Below are positions 1-10,775 of a DNA stretch of 64,000 bases, piece by piece. The translations under genes were made by a program, and so were the position numbers. Location of the stretch: assembly GCA_019239975.1 (NCBI GenBank), contig JAFAZE010000117.1:1-64000 (forward strand). The letters are read 5' to 3'. A model generated the notes under the pieces. The model ran no database searches, was not told where the DNA came from, and worked only from the letters and a program-made list of their open reading frames with translations. Position 1 is the first letter of the stretch, and each line of letters starts with the position of its first letter. This DNA is from Streptosporangiaceae bacterium (GTDB lineage: Bacteria > Actinomycetota > Actinomycetes > Streptosporangiales > Streptosporangiaceae).

Positions 1-511
1 CCGGCATACCCGCCGGTAAGCCATGCACCGACACGTACAGCCCAACACTCGAAACAACCGCCAAGTTAAAAACAGACGCGCCCTATTCGGCCCCCCGTTT
101 CCGCGATCATGATGACTGCCCCTTTTGTCCGGTTAGCGGGAGCCTCGATGGGGAGCGTTGACGCCTTCAGAAGGGGCGAACAGGGACAATTCGCCGCCGC
201 GATGGCGCGCCGCGTCGTGTCGCGTCGCGCGCGGTCGCCGGAGCACGACGCCCGTCGGCCGTGACCGTCCCGGGATGTCGAGCCAGGACCACATTCCGCG
301 ATCACGCGACTCGCGGAGGCCGACGGCCCCCGATCGCGTGATTCTACGGTGGCGCCGTAGCGGTGGGGGTTCCGGGGGCTTGTGCCGGACCGGCAGAGCA
401 GCGGATGGGGTTCCGGGGGGCGGGCCGGGGCGCGTCCCCGCCAAACACGGAATGTCGGACCCCCGCCGTAGAGTTGAACTCTGAGCCGCGCGGTGAGGAG
501 GAGGTGCTGTC
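1..511. other. Intergenic/upstream region of uvrB with repeat fragments
   Basis: I see no convincing gene here; the open frames on both strands are short, Arg/Pro-rich and overlap one another. The stretch holds two pieces found elsewhere in the window. Bases 95-112 match 51343-51360 in 17 of 18 positions, and 181-285 is a copy of a repeat also at 46418-46512. The last 20 bases carry the purine-rich Shine-Dalgarno of uvrB (GAGGAGGAGG near 495-504). Confidence 0.6.
181..285. repeat. Dispersed intergenic repeat, copy 1
   Basis: The first 36 bases (181-216) match 46418-46453 in 35 of 36 positions. Similarity then continues, with small gaps, through a CCGGAGCACG block and a CGGCCGTGACC block to a GAGCCAG block. 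Both copies lie in noncoding DNA and in the same orientation relative to the + strand. A TATTCGGCCC motif lies upstream of both copies (near 84 and 46405). It has no transposase and no obvious terminal inverted repeats. Confidence 0.75.
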
Positions 512-2638
512 GTGCGTCCGGTCACTGACCTTCAGCGCAAGGTCGCCCCGTTCAAGGTCGTCAGCGACATGGTCCCGGCAGGCGACCAGCCGCAGGCCAT
601 CGCGGAGATCGTCAAGCGCGCCGAGGCGGGGGAGAAGCACACCGTGCTGCTCGGCGCGACCGGAACCGGCAAGACCGCCACGGTGGCCTGGATCGCGGAG
701 CGGCTGCAGCGGCCGGTCCTCGTCATGCTGCCGAACAAGACGCTCGCCGCCCAGTTCGCCAACGAGCTCCGCGAGATGCTGCCCGGCAACGCGATCGAGT
801 ACTTCGTCTCCTACTACGACTACTACCAGCCCGAGGCGTACGTCCCGCAGACCGACACCTACATCGAGAAGGACTCCTCGATCAACGACGAGGTGGAGCG
901 GCTGCGGCACTCCGCCACCAACTCGCTGCTCACCAGGCGGGACACGATCGTGGTGTCGTCCGTGTCGTGCATCTACGGTCTCGGTACGCCGCAGGAGTAC
1001 GTGGACCGCATGCTCACCCTCCGGGTCGGCGCCGAGATCGACAGGGAGACGCTGCTCCGGCAGCTCGTGGGCATGCAGTACACCCGCAACGATGTCGCCT
1101 TCACCCGGGGCACATTCCGGGTCCGCGGTGACACCATCGAGGTCATCCCGCAGTACGAGGAACTCGCGGTCCGGATCGAGATGTTCGGCGACGAGATCGA
1201 GCGGCTGATGACCCTGCACCCGCTCACCGGCGAGGTGATCAGCGAGGACGCCGAGCTCTACATCTTCCCGGCCTCGCACTACGTCGCCGGAGCCGAGCGG
1301 ATGGAGCGCGCGATCGCCGGCATCGAGGCGGAGCTCGCCGAGCGGCTGGCGGAGCTCGAGCGGACCGGGAAGCTGCTCGAGGCGCAGCGGCTGCGGATGC
1401 GGACCACCTACGACGTCGAGATGATGCGGCAGGTCGGGAGCTGCTCGGGCATCGAGAACTACTCACGGCACATCGACGGGCGCGAGGCCGGCAGCCCGCC
1501 GAACACGCTGCTCGACTACTTCCCCGAGGACTTCGTCCTGGTCATAGACGAGTCGCACAACACCGTGCCGCAGATCGGCGCCATGTACGAGGGCGACGTG
1601 TCCCGTAAGCGGGTCCTGGTGGAGCACGGCTTCCGGCTGCCGAGCGCGATCGACAACAGGCCGCTCAAATGGGAGGAGTTCTGCGACCGCATCGGGCAGA
1701 CCATCTACCTGTCCGCGACGCCCGGCCCCTACGAGCTGCAGCGGGTCGGCGGTGATGTCGTGGAGCAGGTGATCAGGCCTACCGGGCTGGTCGATCCGCA
1801 GGTCATCATCAAGCCCACCAAGGGGCAGATCGACGACCTGCTCGACCAGATCCGGGAGCGGGCCGAGCGTGACGAGCGCGTCCTGGTCACCACGCTCACC
1901 AAGAAGATGGCGGAAGATCTCACCGACTATCTGCTGGAGAACGGCGTCCGCGCGCGTTACCTGCACAGCGAGGTGGACACGCTGCGCCGCGTCGAGCTGC
2001 TGCGTGAGCTGCGGCTCGGCGATTACGACGTGCTGGTCGGCATCAACCTGCTCCGCGAGGGCCTCGACCTGCCCGAAGTGTCACTGGTCGCCATCCTCGA
2101 CGCGGACAAGGAGGGATTCCTCCGCTCGGGCACCTCGCTGATCCAGACCATCGGCCGGGCGGCGCGGAACGTGTCCGGCGAGGTGCACATGTACGCCGAC
2201 AAGGTCACGCCGTCGATGCAGCGGGCGATCGACGAGACCAACCGGCGGCGCGAGAAGCAGATCGCCTACAACACCGCGAACGGGGTGGACCCGCAGCCGC
2301 TGCGCAAGCGCATCGCGGACATCCTGGACCAGATCATCCGCGAGGACGCGGACACCGAGCAGCTCATCGGCGGCGCCGGACGGCAGCAGTCCCGGGGCAA
2401 GTCCCCGGTTCCCGGGCTGTCCTCCCGGGCGCGTGCGGCCGCCCGCGGCGCCGGGGCCGGCGACGCGGCGGGGACCGGCGGCGCGCCACGCGGTGACCTT
2501 CTCGACCTGATCCAGCAGATGACCGAGCAGATGCACGCGGCAGCGGCCGAGCTCCAGTTTGAGGTCGCGGCGCGGCTCCGGGACGAGATCAAGGAACTCA
2601 AGCATGAGCTGCGCGGCATGCAGGCCGCCGGCGTGTGA
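512..2638 (+). CDS. uvrB: UvrABC excinuclease subunit B
   Basis: UvrB is the helicase-like damage-verification subunit of nucleotide excision repair; UvrA loads it on DNA and it then recruits UvrC. The 708-residue product is slightly longer than the usual ~670. It shows the Walker A motif GATGTGKT (residues 48-55), the beta-hairpin motif [10 protein letters not shown] that clamps a DNA strand, the DESH Walker B motif, the helicase motif QTIGRAARN, and a C-terminal UVR coiled coil (about 660-700) that contacts UvrC. A low-complexity Ala/Gly/Arg linker of about 45 residues before the UVR motif explains the extra length. The GTG start follows a strong purine-rich ribosome-binding site. It appears to be monocistronic. 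Confidence 0.98.
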   Translation: MRPVTDLQRKVAPFKVVSDMVPAGDQPQAIAEIVKRAEAGEKHTVLLGATGTGKTATVAWIAERLQRPVLVMLPNKTLAAQFANELREMLPGNAIEYFVSYYDYYQPEAYVPQTDTYIEKDSSINDEVERLRHSATNSLLTRRDTIVVSSVSCIYGLGTPQEYVDRMLTLRVGAEIDRETLLRQLVGMQYTRNDVAFTRGTFRVRGDTIEVIPQYEELAVRIEMFGDEIERLMTLHPLTGEVISEDAELYIFPASHYVAGAERMERAIAGIEAELAERLAELERTGKLLEAQRLRMRTTYDVEMMRQVGSCSGIENYSRHIDGREAGSPPNTLLDYFPEDFVLVIDESHNTVPQIGAMYEGDVSRKRVLVEHGFRLPSAIDNRPLKWEEFCDRIGQTIYLSATPGPYELQRVGGDVVEQVIRPTGLVDPQVIIKPTKGQIDDLLDQIRERAERDERVLVTTLTKKMAEDLTDYLLENGVRARYLHSEVDTLRRVELLRELRLGDYDVLVGINLLREGLDLPEVSLVAILDADKEGFLRSGTSLIQTIGRAARNVSGEVHMYADKVTPSMQRAIDETNRRREKQIAYNTANGVDPQPLRKRIADILDQIIREDADTEQLIGGAGRQQSRGKSPVPGLSSRARAAARGAGAGDAAGTGGAPRGDLLDLIQQMTEQMHAAAAELQFEVAARLRDEIKELKHELRGMQAAGV

Positions 2639-2666
2639 TCCCATGCCCCCGGCGTGTGATCCCATG
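2628..2666. repeat. 18-bp direct repeat across the uvrB stop codon
   Basis: CCGGCGTGTGATCCCATG occurs at 2628-2645 and again at 2649-2666, a 21-bp period. The first copy contains the uvrB stop TGA. It looks like a recent slippage duplication just behind the gene. Confidence 0.7.
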
Positions 2667-2735
2667 ACCCGGCGCGCTCCCCGCCGCCCGGCGCCGGCGC
2701 GGTGACTTGGCGGCCGGGCTGACGGGAGGTCGGCG

Positions 2736-4076
2736 ATGCCGTGGGTGGTGCGCGATGTCGTCAACGACATCAACAAGGCGGTCGGCAGGCGCTGGCGGTC
2801 CCTGGATCCGCTGCTCCCGGCGCCGGGGCAGCTTCCGCAAGGATGCGGCGCCCCGCTGGTGGTGACCGGGACGGACGGCCGCGCGGTCGGCCTGGGGGCG
2901 TGCGTTCACCAGCCGGTCCCGCCCGGGTCACTGAACCAGACCTGGGGCGCGGCGACCCGTTTCATCCTCACCCCGCGGCTGGGCGGCCAGGACACGGCGG
3001 CATCGCTGGGCGCCCTGCTGTCCCAGTGGCGCGATCACCTGGCGGGGGTCGCCGCGGCTCACGAGGACGACACGGCGGCGTTCATCAGCTGGCCGACCCG
3101 TGACATCACCGGTGTCAGGGCGCTTTTGCGGCACGGGCTGCAGCCGCTGACGGTGGTCGCCGCGCGAACACGCCCCGGCACCGCCCGATCCGGCACCGCC
3201 CGGTCCGGCAACCCCCCCGGCACCGCCCGGTCCGGCAACCCTCCCGGCACCGCCTGGTCCGGCATCGCCCGGTCCGACAGCGCCCCCGGCGGCAACGGGC
3301 GGCCGCCGGCCCCGCCGGGCGTGACGATCCGGCGCGCGGGCCCGCTCGACGTTGACACGGTGTTCGCGCTGGAGATGGGCGTGATCGAGTTCGACGCGCA
3401 CTTTGGCGGCCCGGTCAAGCGGGAGGCCACCGCCGAGCTGCTCTACGCCGAGGTGCGCGCCAGCCTGGAGCGGCCGGAGCCCGCCTGGACCTGGCTGGCG
3501 GAACGGGGGCGCCGTCCCGTCGCGCTGCTCGTGACGCAGCCGCCGCCGGACGCCCGGTGGATCAGCGGAATGACACGGCGGTCCCCGGCGGCATACCTGC
3601 AGACCATGTTCGTGATCCCCGAAGAGCGCGGCGGCGGGGTCGGTACCGCCCTCGTCCGGTGCGCGCACCGCGAGCTGGACGCGTGGGGCATCGATGTCAC
3701 GCTGCTGCACCACAGCCAGGTCAACCCGCTTTCCGGGCCGTTCTGGTACCGGATGGGTTACCGCCCACTGTGGACCACCTGGGAAGCCCGCCCAGCTCTG
3801 TCGCTTCGGGGTACCCCCCGAAGCCCAGCCGTAACATCACAGGGCGGCAACTTGTTACTCGTTGCCCGGAATTCTTATGGGAAGCTGACTGTTTTCCTGA
3901 AAGTGGCTGAGGTTCCCGACGTTATCGGCGCCCAGAATTGGGAACGTGCGAGTGTGACGGGGTCGGCATGCCGGGGTTCCGGGCCGCGGGCGCGCCCGCG
4001 GCGGCGGAGCCGCGCCGGGGTGCCGAAGGCGGGAAGCTGGGCGAAGGCTGAGGACACGCTGAGCGTAAGGTCATAA
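2736..4076 (+). CDS. Two-domain GNAT-family N-acetyltransferase with anomalous C-terminal tail
   Basis: Residues about 195-350 form a recognisable GNAT fold: VTIRRAGPLD opening strand, an acetyl-CoA-binding segment PEERGGGVGTALV, and a closing FWYRMGYRP. Residues 1-140 look like a degenerate first GNAT-like half, a common actinobacterial arrangement. The two parts are joined by a tandem Gly-Thr-Ala-Arg-Ser/Asn-Pro-Pro linker (bases about 3170-3300) built of near-identical 15- to 24-bp units. The ATG has a GGGAGG site 7 nt upstream. The last ~90 codons are odd. They begin at a perfect 9-bp hairpin (3803-3824), run through lower-GC sequence and end 2 nt before the next gene, crossing that gene's putative promoter. 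I think the natural protein ends near residue 355 and the tail is run-on after stop loss. The substrate cannot be told. Confidence 0.8.
   Translation: MPWVVRDVVNDINKAVGRRWRSLDPLLPAPGQLPQGCGAPLVVTGTDGRAVGLGACVHQPVPPGSLNQTWGAATRFILTPRLGGQDTAASLGALLSQWRDHLAGVAAAHEDDTAAFISWPTRDITGVRALLRHGLQPLTVVAARTRPGTARSGTARSGNPPGTARSGNPPGTAWSGIARSDSAPGGNGRPPAPPGVTIRRAGPLDVDTVFALEMGVIEFDAHFGGPVKREATAELLYAEVRASLERPEPAWTWLAERGRRPVALLVTQPPPDARWISGMTRRSPAAYLQTMFVIPEERGGGVGTALVRCAHRELDAWGIDVTLLHHSQVNPLSGPFWYRMGYRPLWTTWEARPALSLRGTPRSPAVTSQGGNLLLVARNSYGKLTVFLKVAEVPDVIGAQNWERASVTGSACRGSGPRARPRRRSRAGVPKAGSWAKAEDTLSVRS
3803..3824 (+). terminator. Terminator-like hairpin inside the acetyltransferase 3' end
   Basis: GCTTCGGGG (3803-3811) pairs perfectly with CCCCGAAGC (3816-3824) around a TACC loop. 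No T-tract follows, which is usual for actinobacterial hairpin terminators. It falls where the GNAT domain ends, although the reading frame continues through it. A second, weaker hairpin GGCAAC/GTTGCC follows at 3846-3866. Confidence 0.6.
4066..4071 (+). promoter_or_regulatory. -10 box TAAGGT for a leaderless transcript
   Basis: TAAGGT ends exactly 7 nt before the GTG at 4079, and there is no ribosome-binding site in between. This spacing places the transcription start on the start codon. It argues that the membrane-protein gene has its own promoter although it follows the acetyltransferase frame by only 2 nt. Confidence 0.65.
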
Positions 4077-4078
4077 CC

Positions 4079-5080
4079 GTGCTGGCTAGCATGATCGCCG
4101 CATTCGTCGCGGCGCTGTGCTACGGCATCGCCACGGTGATGCAGGCGATGGCCGTCCGTGCCGCCAGCCATCGTTCGGCCGCCGTCGCGGCGGATTCCGG
4201 TGGCGTCGACGCGGGCCTGCTCGTCAGGATGCTCGGCCAGTGGCGGTTCATGGTCGGCCTCGGGCTGGACACCCTCGGGTTCGTCGCGCAGCTGGTGGCG
4301 CTGAACCGGCTGCCGCTGTTCGCCGTTCAGGCCATCGTCGCCTCGAACCTCGCGGTGACCGCGGTCGTCGCATCCTGGCTGGTCAGAGTGCAGCTTTCCT
4401 GGCGTGAGTGGCTGGCGGTGGCCGGCGTGGTCGCGGGGGTGGGGCTGCTCGGGTCGTCGGCCGGCGCGGAGGGCGCCAGCGAGGCGGGCGCGGTCTTCAA
4501 GCTCGCCCTCATCCTCGCCATCGCGGGCCTCGGGCTCTGCGGGCTCGCGGCCGCACGGCTGCACGAGCCGCTGCGCACTCCGGTGCTCGGCATGGTGGCC
4601 GGCCTCGGCTACGGGATCCTCGGCCTCGCCGCGCGCGTGCTCAACGGTTTCGAGCCGTCCTCGCTCATCCGTGATCCCGCCGCCTACGCCGTCATCGCGG
4701 CCGGGATCGTCTCGTTCCTGTTCTACGCCACGGCGCTGGAAGGCGGCAGAGTGACGGTCGCGACCGCCGCGATCGTGCTCGCCGAGACGCTGCCGCCGGC
4801 GGTGATCGGCGTGCTGCTCCTCGGCGACAAGACCAGGCCGGGGCTCGAGCCGGCCGCCGTCGCGGGCTTCGGCCTCGCGGTCGCCAGCGCCGTCATGCTC
4901 GCCAGGTTCGGCGAGGCTCACCACGAGGCGCAGGAGGCCCGGCACGAGGGGGGAATAGAGGAGGCGCACCGCGACGCGCTTCACGGGGCGTACGAGGAAT
5001 CGGCCCAGGCTGCGGACCCGGCACCCCGCCGGGCTCCCGCCCGCGGCGAGGTTCCCGGCGCGCCGATGCGAAGGCCATGA
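4079..5080 (+). CDS. EamA/NIPA-like multi-pass membrane protein
   Basis: This is a 333-residue polytopic membrane protein of the drug/metabolite-transporter or NIPA-like type common in actinobacteria. About nine to ten hydrophobic segments are visible between residues 1 and 280, starting directly at the N-terminus with LASMIAAFVAALCYG. A hydrophilic His/Glu/Arg-rich cytosolic tail of ~55 residues follows. The first helix contains GIATVMQAMAV, reminiscent of EamA helix 1. Transport substrate unknown; magnesium or small metabolites are only family guesses. The GTG start is supported by the -10 box 7 nt upstream rather than by a Shine-Dalgarno. Confidence 0.75.
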   Translation: MLASMIAAFVAALCYGIATVMQAMAVRAASHRSAAVAADSGGVDAGLLVRMLGQWRFMVGLGLDTLGFVAQLVALNRLPLFAVQAIVASNLAVTAVVASWLVRVQLSWREWLAVAGVVAGVGLLGSSAGAEGASEAGAVFKLALILAIAGLGLCGLAAARLHEPLRTPVLGMVAGLGYGILGLAARVLNGFEPSSLIRDPAAYAVIAAGIVSFLFYATALEGGRVTVATAAIVLAETLPPAVIGVLLLGDKTRPGLEPAAVAGFGLAVASAVMLARFGEAHHEAQEARHEGGIEEAHRDALHGAYEESAQAADPAPRRAPARGEVPGAPMRRP

Positions 5081-7460
<2,380 letters not shown>

Positions 7461-7493
7461 GCAACGGCGCCTGGAGAGAGGACCAGAGCTGTC

Positions 7494-8609
7494 ATGAAGG
7501 TTGGTGTTCCCCGTGAGCTGAAAAACCACGAGTACCGTGTCGCGATCACGCCGGCAGGCGCGCACGAGCTGGTACGCGACGGGCACGAGGTACTCGTGGA
7601 GGCCGGCGCCGGTGCCGGCTCGGCCATCCCTGACGAGGACTTCGCCTCGGCGGGCGCGAAGATCGCCCCGGCCGCCGACGACGTGTGGGGGGCGGCGGAC
7701 CTGGTCCTCAAGGTGAAGGAGCCGATCGCCGAGGAGTACCACCGGTTGCGCCGCGGGCAGGTGCTGTTCACCTACCTGCACCTGGCCGCGTCGCGGGCCT
7801 GCACCGACGCGCTGCTGTCGGCCGGCGTCACCTCGATCGCGTACGAGACCGTGCAGCTGCCGGACGGCTCGCTGCCGCTGCTGGCGCCGATGTCCGAGGT
7901 CGCGGGCCGGATGGCGCCGCAGGTCGGCGCGCATCACCTGCAGCGGGACGGAGGCGGCCGCGGCGTGCTGATGGGCGGCGTCTCCGGCGTGTACGCGGCG
8001 AAGGTCGTGGTGCTGGGCGCGGGCGTGTCCGGCATGAACGCGGCGGCGATCGCCCTCGGCATGCAGGCCGAGGTCCTGCTGGTGGACAAGAACGTCGCGC
8101 GGCTGCGCTCCGCGGACGCGATCTACCAGGGCCATTGCCAGACGGTGGCGTCCAACGCCTACGAGATCGAGCGGGCGGTCATCGACGCCGACCTGGTGAT
8201 CGGCGCGGTCCTCGTCCCAGGCGCCAAGGCGCCGAAGCTGGTCGGCGACGAGCTGGTGTCCCGGATGAAGCCCGGATCGGTGCTGGTGGACATCGCCATC
8301 GACCAGGGCGGCTGCTTCGAGGGCTCACGGCCCACGACGCACGCGGACCCGACCTACCGGGTGCACGACTCGCTGTACTACTGCGTCGCCAACATGCCCG
8401 GCGCGGTGCCGCACACGTCGACGTACGCGCTGACGAACGTCACGCTGCCGTACGCGGTGGAGATAGCCAACCGGGGCTGGCGGGACGCGCTGCGCGCCGA
8501 TCACCCGCTCGCGCTCGGCCTGTCCACCTACGACGGTGAGCTCACCTCTCACCCGGTCGCCGAGGCGCACGGCCTGTCCCACACCTCCCTGGCCGAGATC
8601 CTCAACTAG
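7494..8609 (+). CDS. ald: L-alanine dehydrogenase
   Basis: The enzyme interconverts L-alanine and pyruvate with NAD. The N-terminus [17 protein letters not shown] is diagnostic, and the catalytic Lys75 (VLKVKEP) and His96 (TYLHLA) fall at exactly the residue numbers known for the family. The NAD-binding [10 protein letters not shown] follows, and 371 residues is the standard length. GGAGAGAGGA precedes the ATG by about 10 nt. It lies 33 nt after the NUDIX gene on the same strand. Confidence 0.97.
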   Translation: MKVGVPRELKNHEYRVAITPAGAHELVRDGHEVLVEAGAGAGSAIPDEDFASAGAKIAPAADDVWGAADLVLKVKEPIAEEYHRLRRGQVLFTYLHLAASRACTDALLSAGVTSIAYETVQLPDGSLPLLAPMSEVAGRMAPQVGAHHLQRDGGGRGVLMGGVSGVYAAKVVVLGAGVSGMNAAAIALGMQAEVLLVDKNVARLRSADAIYQGHCQTVASNAYEIERAVIDADLVIGAVLVPGAKAPKLVGDELVSRMKPGSVLVDIAIDQGGCFEGSRPTTHADPTYRVHDSLYYCVANMPGAVPHTSTYALTNVTLPYAVEIANRGWRDALRADHPLALGLSTYDGELTSHPVAEAHGLSHTSLAEILN

Positions 8610-8619
8610 GGCATCTCCC

Positions 8620-9570
8620 ATGGTCACCGCGCGGCCCGTGGTCACCGTGCGGGAAGCGGTGCGGGAGTACCTGGAGCACCTGATCGTGGAGCGCGGGCTG
8701 GCGGCCAACACGATCGAGTCCTACCGGCGTGACCTGCGCCGTTACGCGGACATGCTGGCCGCGAGGGGGAAGACCGCGGTTGGCGGCGTGAGGCCGGCCG
8801 ACGTGGCGGGATTTTTGGCGTCGCTGCGCCAGGGCGATGAGAACCACCCGCCGCTCGCGGCCGGCTCCGCCGGCCGCGCGGTGGTCGCGGTGCGCGGTCT
8901 GCACGCGTTCGCGCGGGCCCAGGGGATGACGCCGGACGACCCGGCGCGGGAGATAGCTCCCCCGGCTCCGCCGAGGCGGCTGCCGAAGGCGATCACCCTT
9001 CGCGAGGTGGAGCGGCTGCTCGACGCCGCGGGGCCGGTCACCGGCGACGATCCGCGTGCCCTGCGGGACCGCGCGCTGCTCGAGTTCCTGTACGGCACCG
9101 GCGCCCGGATCTCCGAGGCCGTGACCCTGGACGTCGACGACCTCGACCTCGCGGCGGATCCCGCGGTGCGGCTGGCCGGGAAGGGCGGCAAGCAGCGGAT
9201 CGTCCCCGTGGGCAGCTACGCGGTCCGTGCGCTGGAGGCATACCTGGTGCGAGCGCGCCCGGCGCTGGTCGCGCGGCAGGTCTCCGCGAGCGCCGCGGTC
9301 TTCCGTAACGCGCGCGGCGGCCGCCTGACCAGGCAGGGCGCGTGGGGCGTGCTGCAGGCCGCCGCCCGCCGGGCGGGCGTGGAGGGGGTGTCACCGCACA
9401 CGCTGCGGCACTCGTTCGCGACGCACATGCTGGACGGCGGCGCGGACATCCGGGTCATCCAGGAACTGCTCGGCCATGCCTCGGTGACCACCACGCAGGT
9501 CTACACCCTGGTCACCGTCGACAAGCTCCGCGAGGTCTACGCCGCCTCCCACCCCCGCGCCCTCGGTTAG
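8620..9570 (+). CDS. xerD: Tyrosine site-specific recombinase, XerD type
   Basis: This 316-residue recombinase has an N-terminal SAM-like core-binding domain ([17 protein letters not shown]) and a C-terminal catalytic domain. The active-site residues are all visible: Arg163 (GARISE), the beta-hairpin Lys (GKGGKQR), His260 and Arg263 (HTLRH), His286 (LGH) and nucleophile Tyr295. Xer proteins resolve chromosome dimers at dif with FtsK. I chose the ATG at 8620. A longer frame starting at 8536 would encode Arg/Pro-rich sequence inside ald and is unlikely. Its place behind pyrG and the NUDIX gene is the conserved actinobacterial position. Confidence 0.93.
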   Translation: MVTARPVVTVREAVREYLEHLIVERGLAANTIESYRRDLRRYADMLAARGKTAVGGVRPADVAGFLASLRQGDENHPPLAAGSAGRAVVAVRGLHAFARAQGMTPDDPAREIAPPAPPRRLPKAITLREVERLLDAAGPVTGDDPRALRDRALLEFLYGTGARISEAVTLDVDDLDLAADPAVRLAGKGGKQRIVPVGSYAVRALEAYLVRARPALVARQVSASAAVFRNARGGRLTRQGAWGVLQAAARRAGVEGVSPHTLRHSFATHMLDGGADIRVIQELLGHASVTTTQVYTLVTVDKLREVYAASHPRALG

Positions 9571-10055
9571 CAAAGCGCGGGCAAGGCGAACCCGTCCGGC
9601 AATCTGAGTTCCTGCCTGGTCCGCTGCGTGGCAGCCATGACCCACGACCGGAAGCTGGCGGTATCCTCGGCGGCCTCGCGGGCCGTGAGCAGCCAGGCGG
9701 TTGCGTCTTTCAGATTCACCATGGCCCCGTCCCGTTGCCTGAGCGCGCGGTCAAGCGCTCGCCGGCAGTGCTCCATGTTCCCGGCTAGGCCGAGAGCCGT
9801 CGCAAGGCTGGCCTGACCGTAGATGCTCGTGCGGCCTGAGACCGGGGCGTAGTAGCGAACCACGTCATCGGCCGAGCGGAAATGGGCGCGCAGTGTTCTG
9901 ATCTCCTTCGCCGCACGCTCTGCCTTCGCGTGTGCCGCCTGAATGAATTCGGTACTGTCCGCCGGGCTGAACCCCTCAACCTGCCCGCCAATCTCGAAGA
10001 TGTAGCGGTCGGCCGGGTGCCGCAGGAACATCAGGCCGCTGTGCTGGTCAGCCAT
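9567..10055 (-). CDS. Conserved hypothetical protein, helical
   Basis: I do not recognise the family. The 162-residue product is soluble-looking, rich in Ala, Arg and Glu, with long predicted helices ([20 protein letters not shown] and [16 protein letters not shown]) that resemble TPR-like or regulator-associated helical proteins. I place the start at the ATG at 10055, where GGGGGTGA lies 8 nt upstream; an in-frame start 15 codons earlier has no such site. Its stop overlaps the xerD stop by 3 nt tail to tail. Confidence 0.6.
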   Translation of the reverse strand: MADQHSGLMFLRHPADRYIFEIGGQVEGFSPADSTEFIQAAHAKAERAAKEIRTLRAHFRSADDVVRYYAPVSGRTSIYGQASLATALGLAGNMEHCRRALDRALRQRDGAMVNLKDATAWLLTAREAAEDTASFRSWVMAATQRTRQELRLPDGFALPALC

Positions 10056-10118
10056 TCGTATGTCACCCCCGTAGGCCCCCCGACTCGTTGGGAACGGCAA
10101 ACGTTGGCTGCGGCGCCA

Positions 10119-10697
10119 CTAGCCGCAGTGGCCGGCAACGCTGAGGCGGATGGTGATGCTTCGGTTACCTGTGGCGAATACGAGCGGGACGCAAGAGGCG
10201 GCGGCACGCAGGTAGATCCCGCCCGCGTACCCGTCCCAGACGCCGGGCGGCTGCCGGCAGGCGGTCAGCACGAGCGAGCTGACGATGCCGTAGGTTCCGT
10301 AGCTGATCGCGGCCCGCTGGCGCCACGAGGGCGGCACGCTGACGGTGACCGGACCGGTGCCCGCCCGGATCAGGATCCCGCGCTTTTGCCAGTACCGCCA
10401 CGGACCGTCGCCTGTCGCCGGAACCAGCGCCTGTGAATAGCCCGCATAGACGTATATCCGCCCGAGCGCAAACTGGGCGCCGGCCGCCGGGCCCGGAGAT
10501 GCCACGAATCCGCTGACCCCGCCGGACTGGTAGGAGCACGCCGGCGCGCCGACGCCCGCTGAGGTCACCGCGCTCGCTGACGTGCCAGATCCGGCCGGCC
10601 CGCGGCCGGGACTGCCGGTACAAGACGCCAGAAGCATCACCGCGCCCAGGACGCAGCACAACATAGCCCCCAGGCCTCCACGCGAGCGTCCGCGCAT
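10119..10697 (-). CDS. Secreted lipoprotein of unknown function
   Basis: The N-terminus has a short Arg-rich n-region, a hydrophobic stretch (AMLCCVLGAVML) and a lipobox LLASC, so the mature protein should be anchored on the outer face of the membrane at that Cys. The remaining ~160 residues begin with a Ser/Gly/Ala linker. The globular part carries Cys residues that could pair. I do not recognise the domain. It is followed by the 162-residue hypothetical on the same strand, 63 nt downstream. Confidence 0.7.
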   Translation of the reverse strand: MRGRSRGGLGAMLCCVLGAVMLLASCTGSPGRGPAGSGTSASAVTSAGVGAPACSYQSGGVSGFVASPGPAAGAQFALGRIYVYAGYSQALVPATGDGPWRYWQKRGILIRAGTGPVTVSVPPSWRQRAAISYGTYGIVSSLVLTACRQPPGVWDGYAGGIYLRAAASCVPLVFATGNRSITIRLSVAGHCG

Positions 10698-10775
10698 GCT
10701 CTAGGTATACCGCAGGCCATCCGAAGCGGTAAGCGCCTCGGGGCCGCCGCCGGTCCCAGACGGGACGGACGGGCC

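Noticed and set aside
158-484. 108-codon open frame at the window start
   Set aside because: Arg/Pro-rich, overlaps the dispersed repeat and has a counter-frame on the other strand; no ribosome-binding site.
8536-8619. Longer xerD start inside ald
   Set aside because: It would add 28 Arg/Pro/Ser-rich residues read from the ald 3' end; the conserved domain begins just after 8620.
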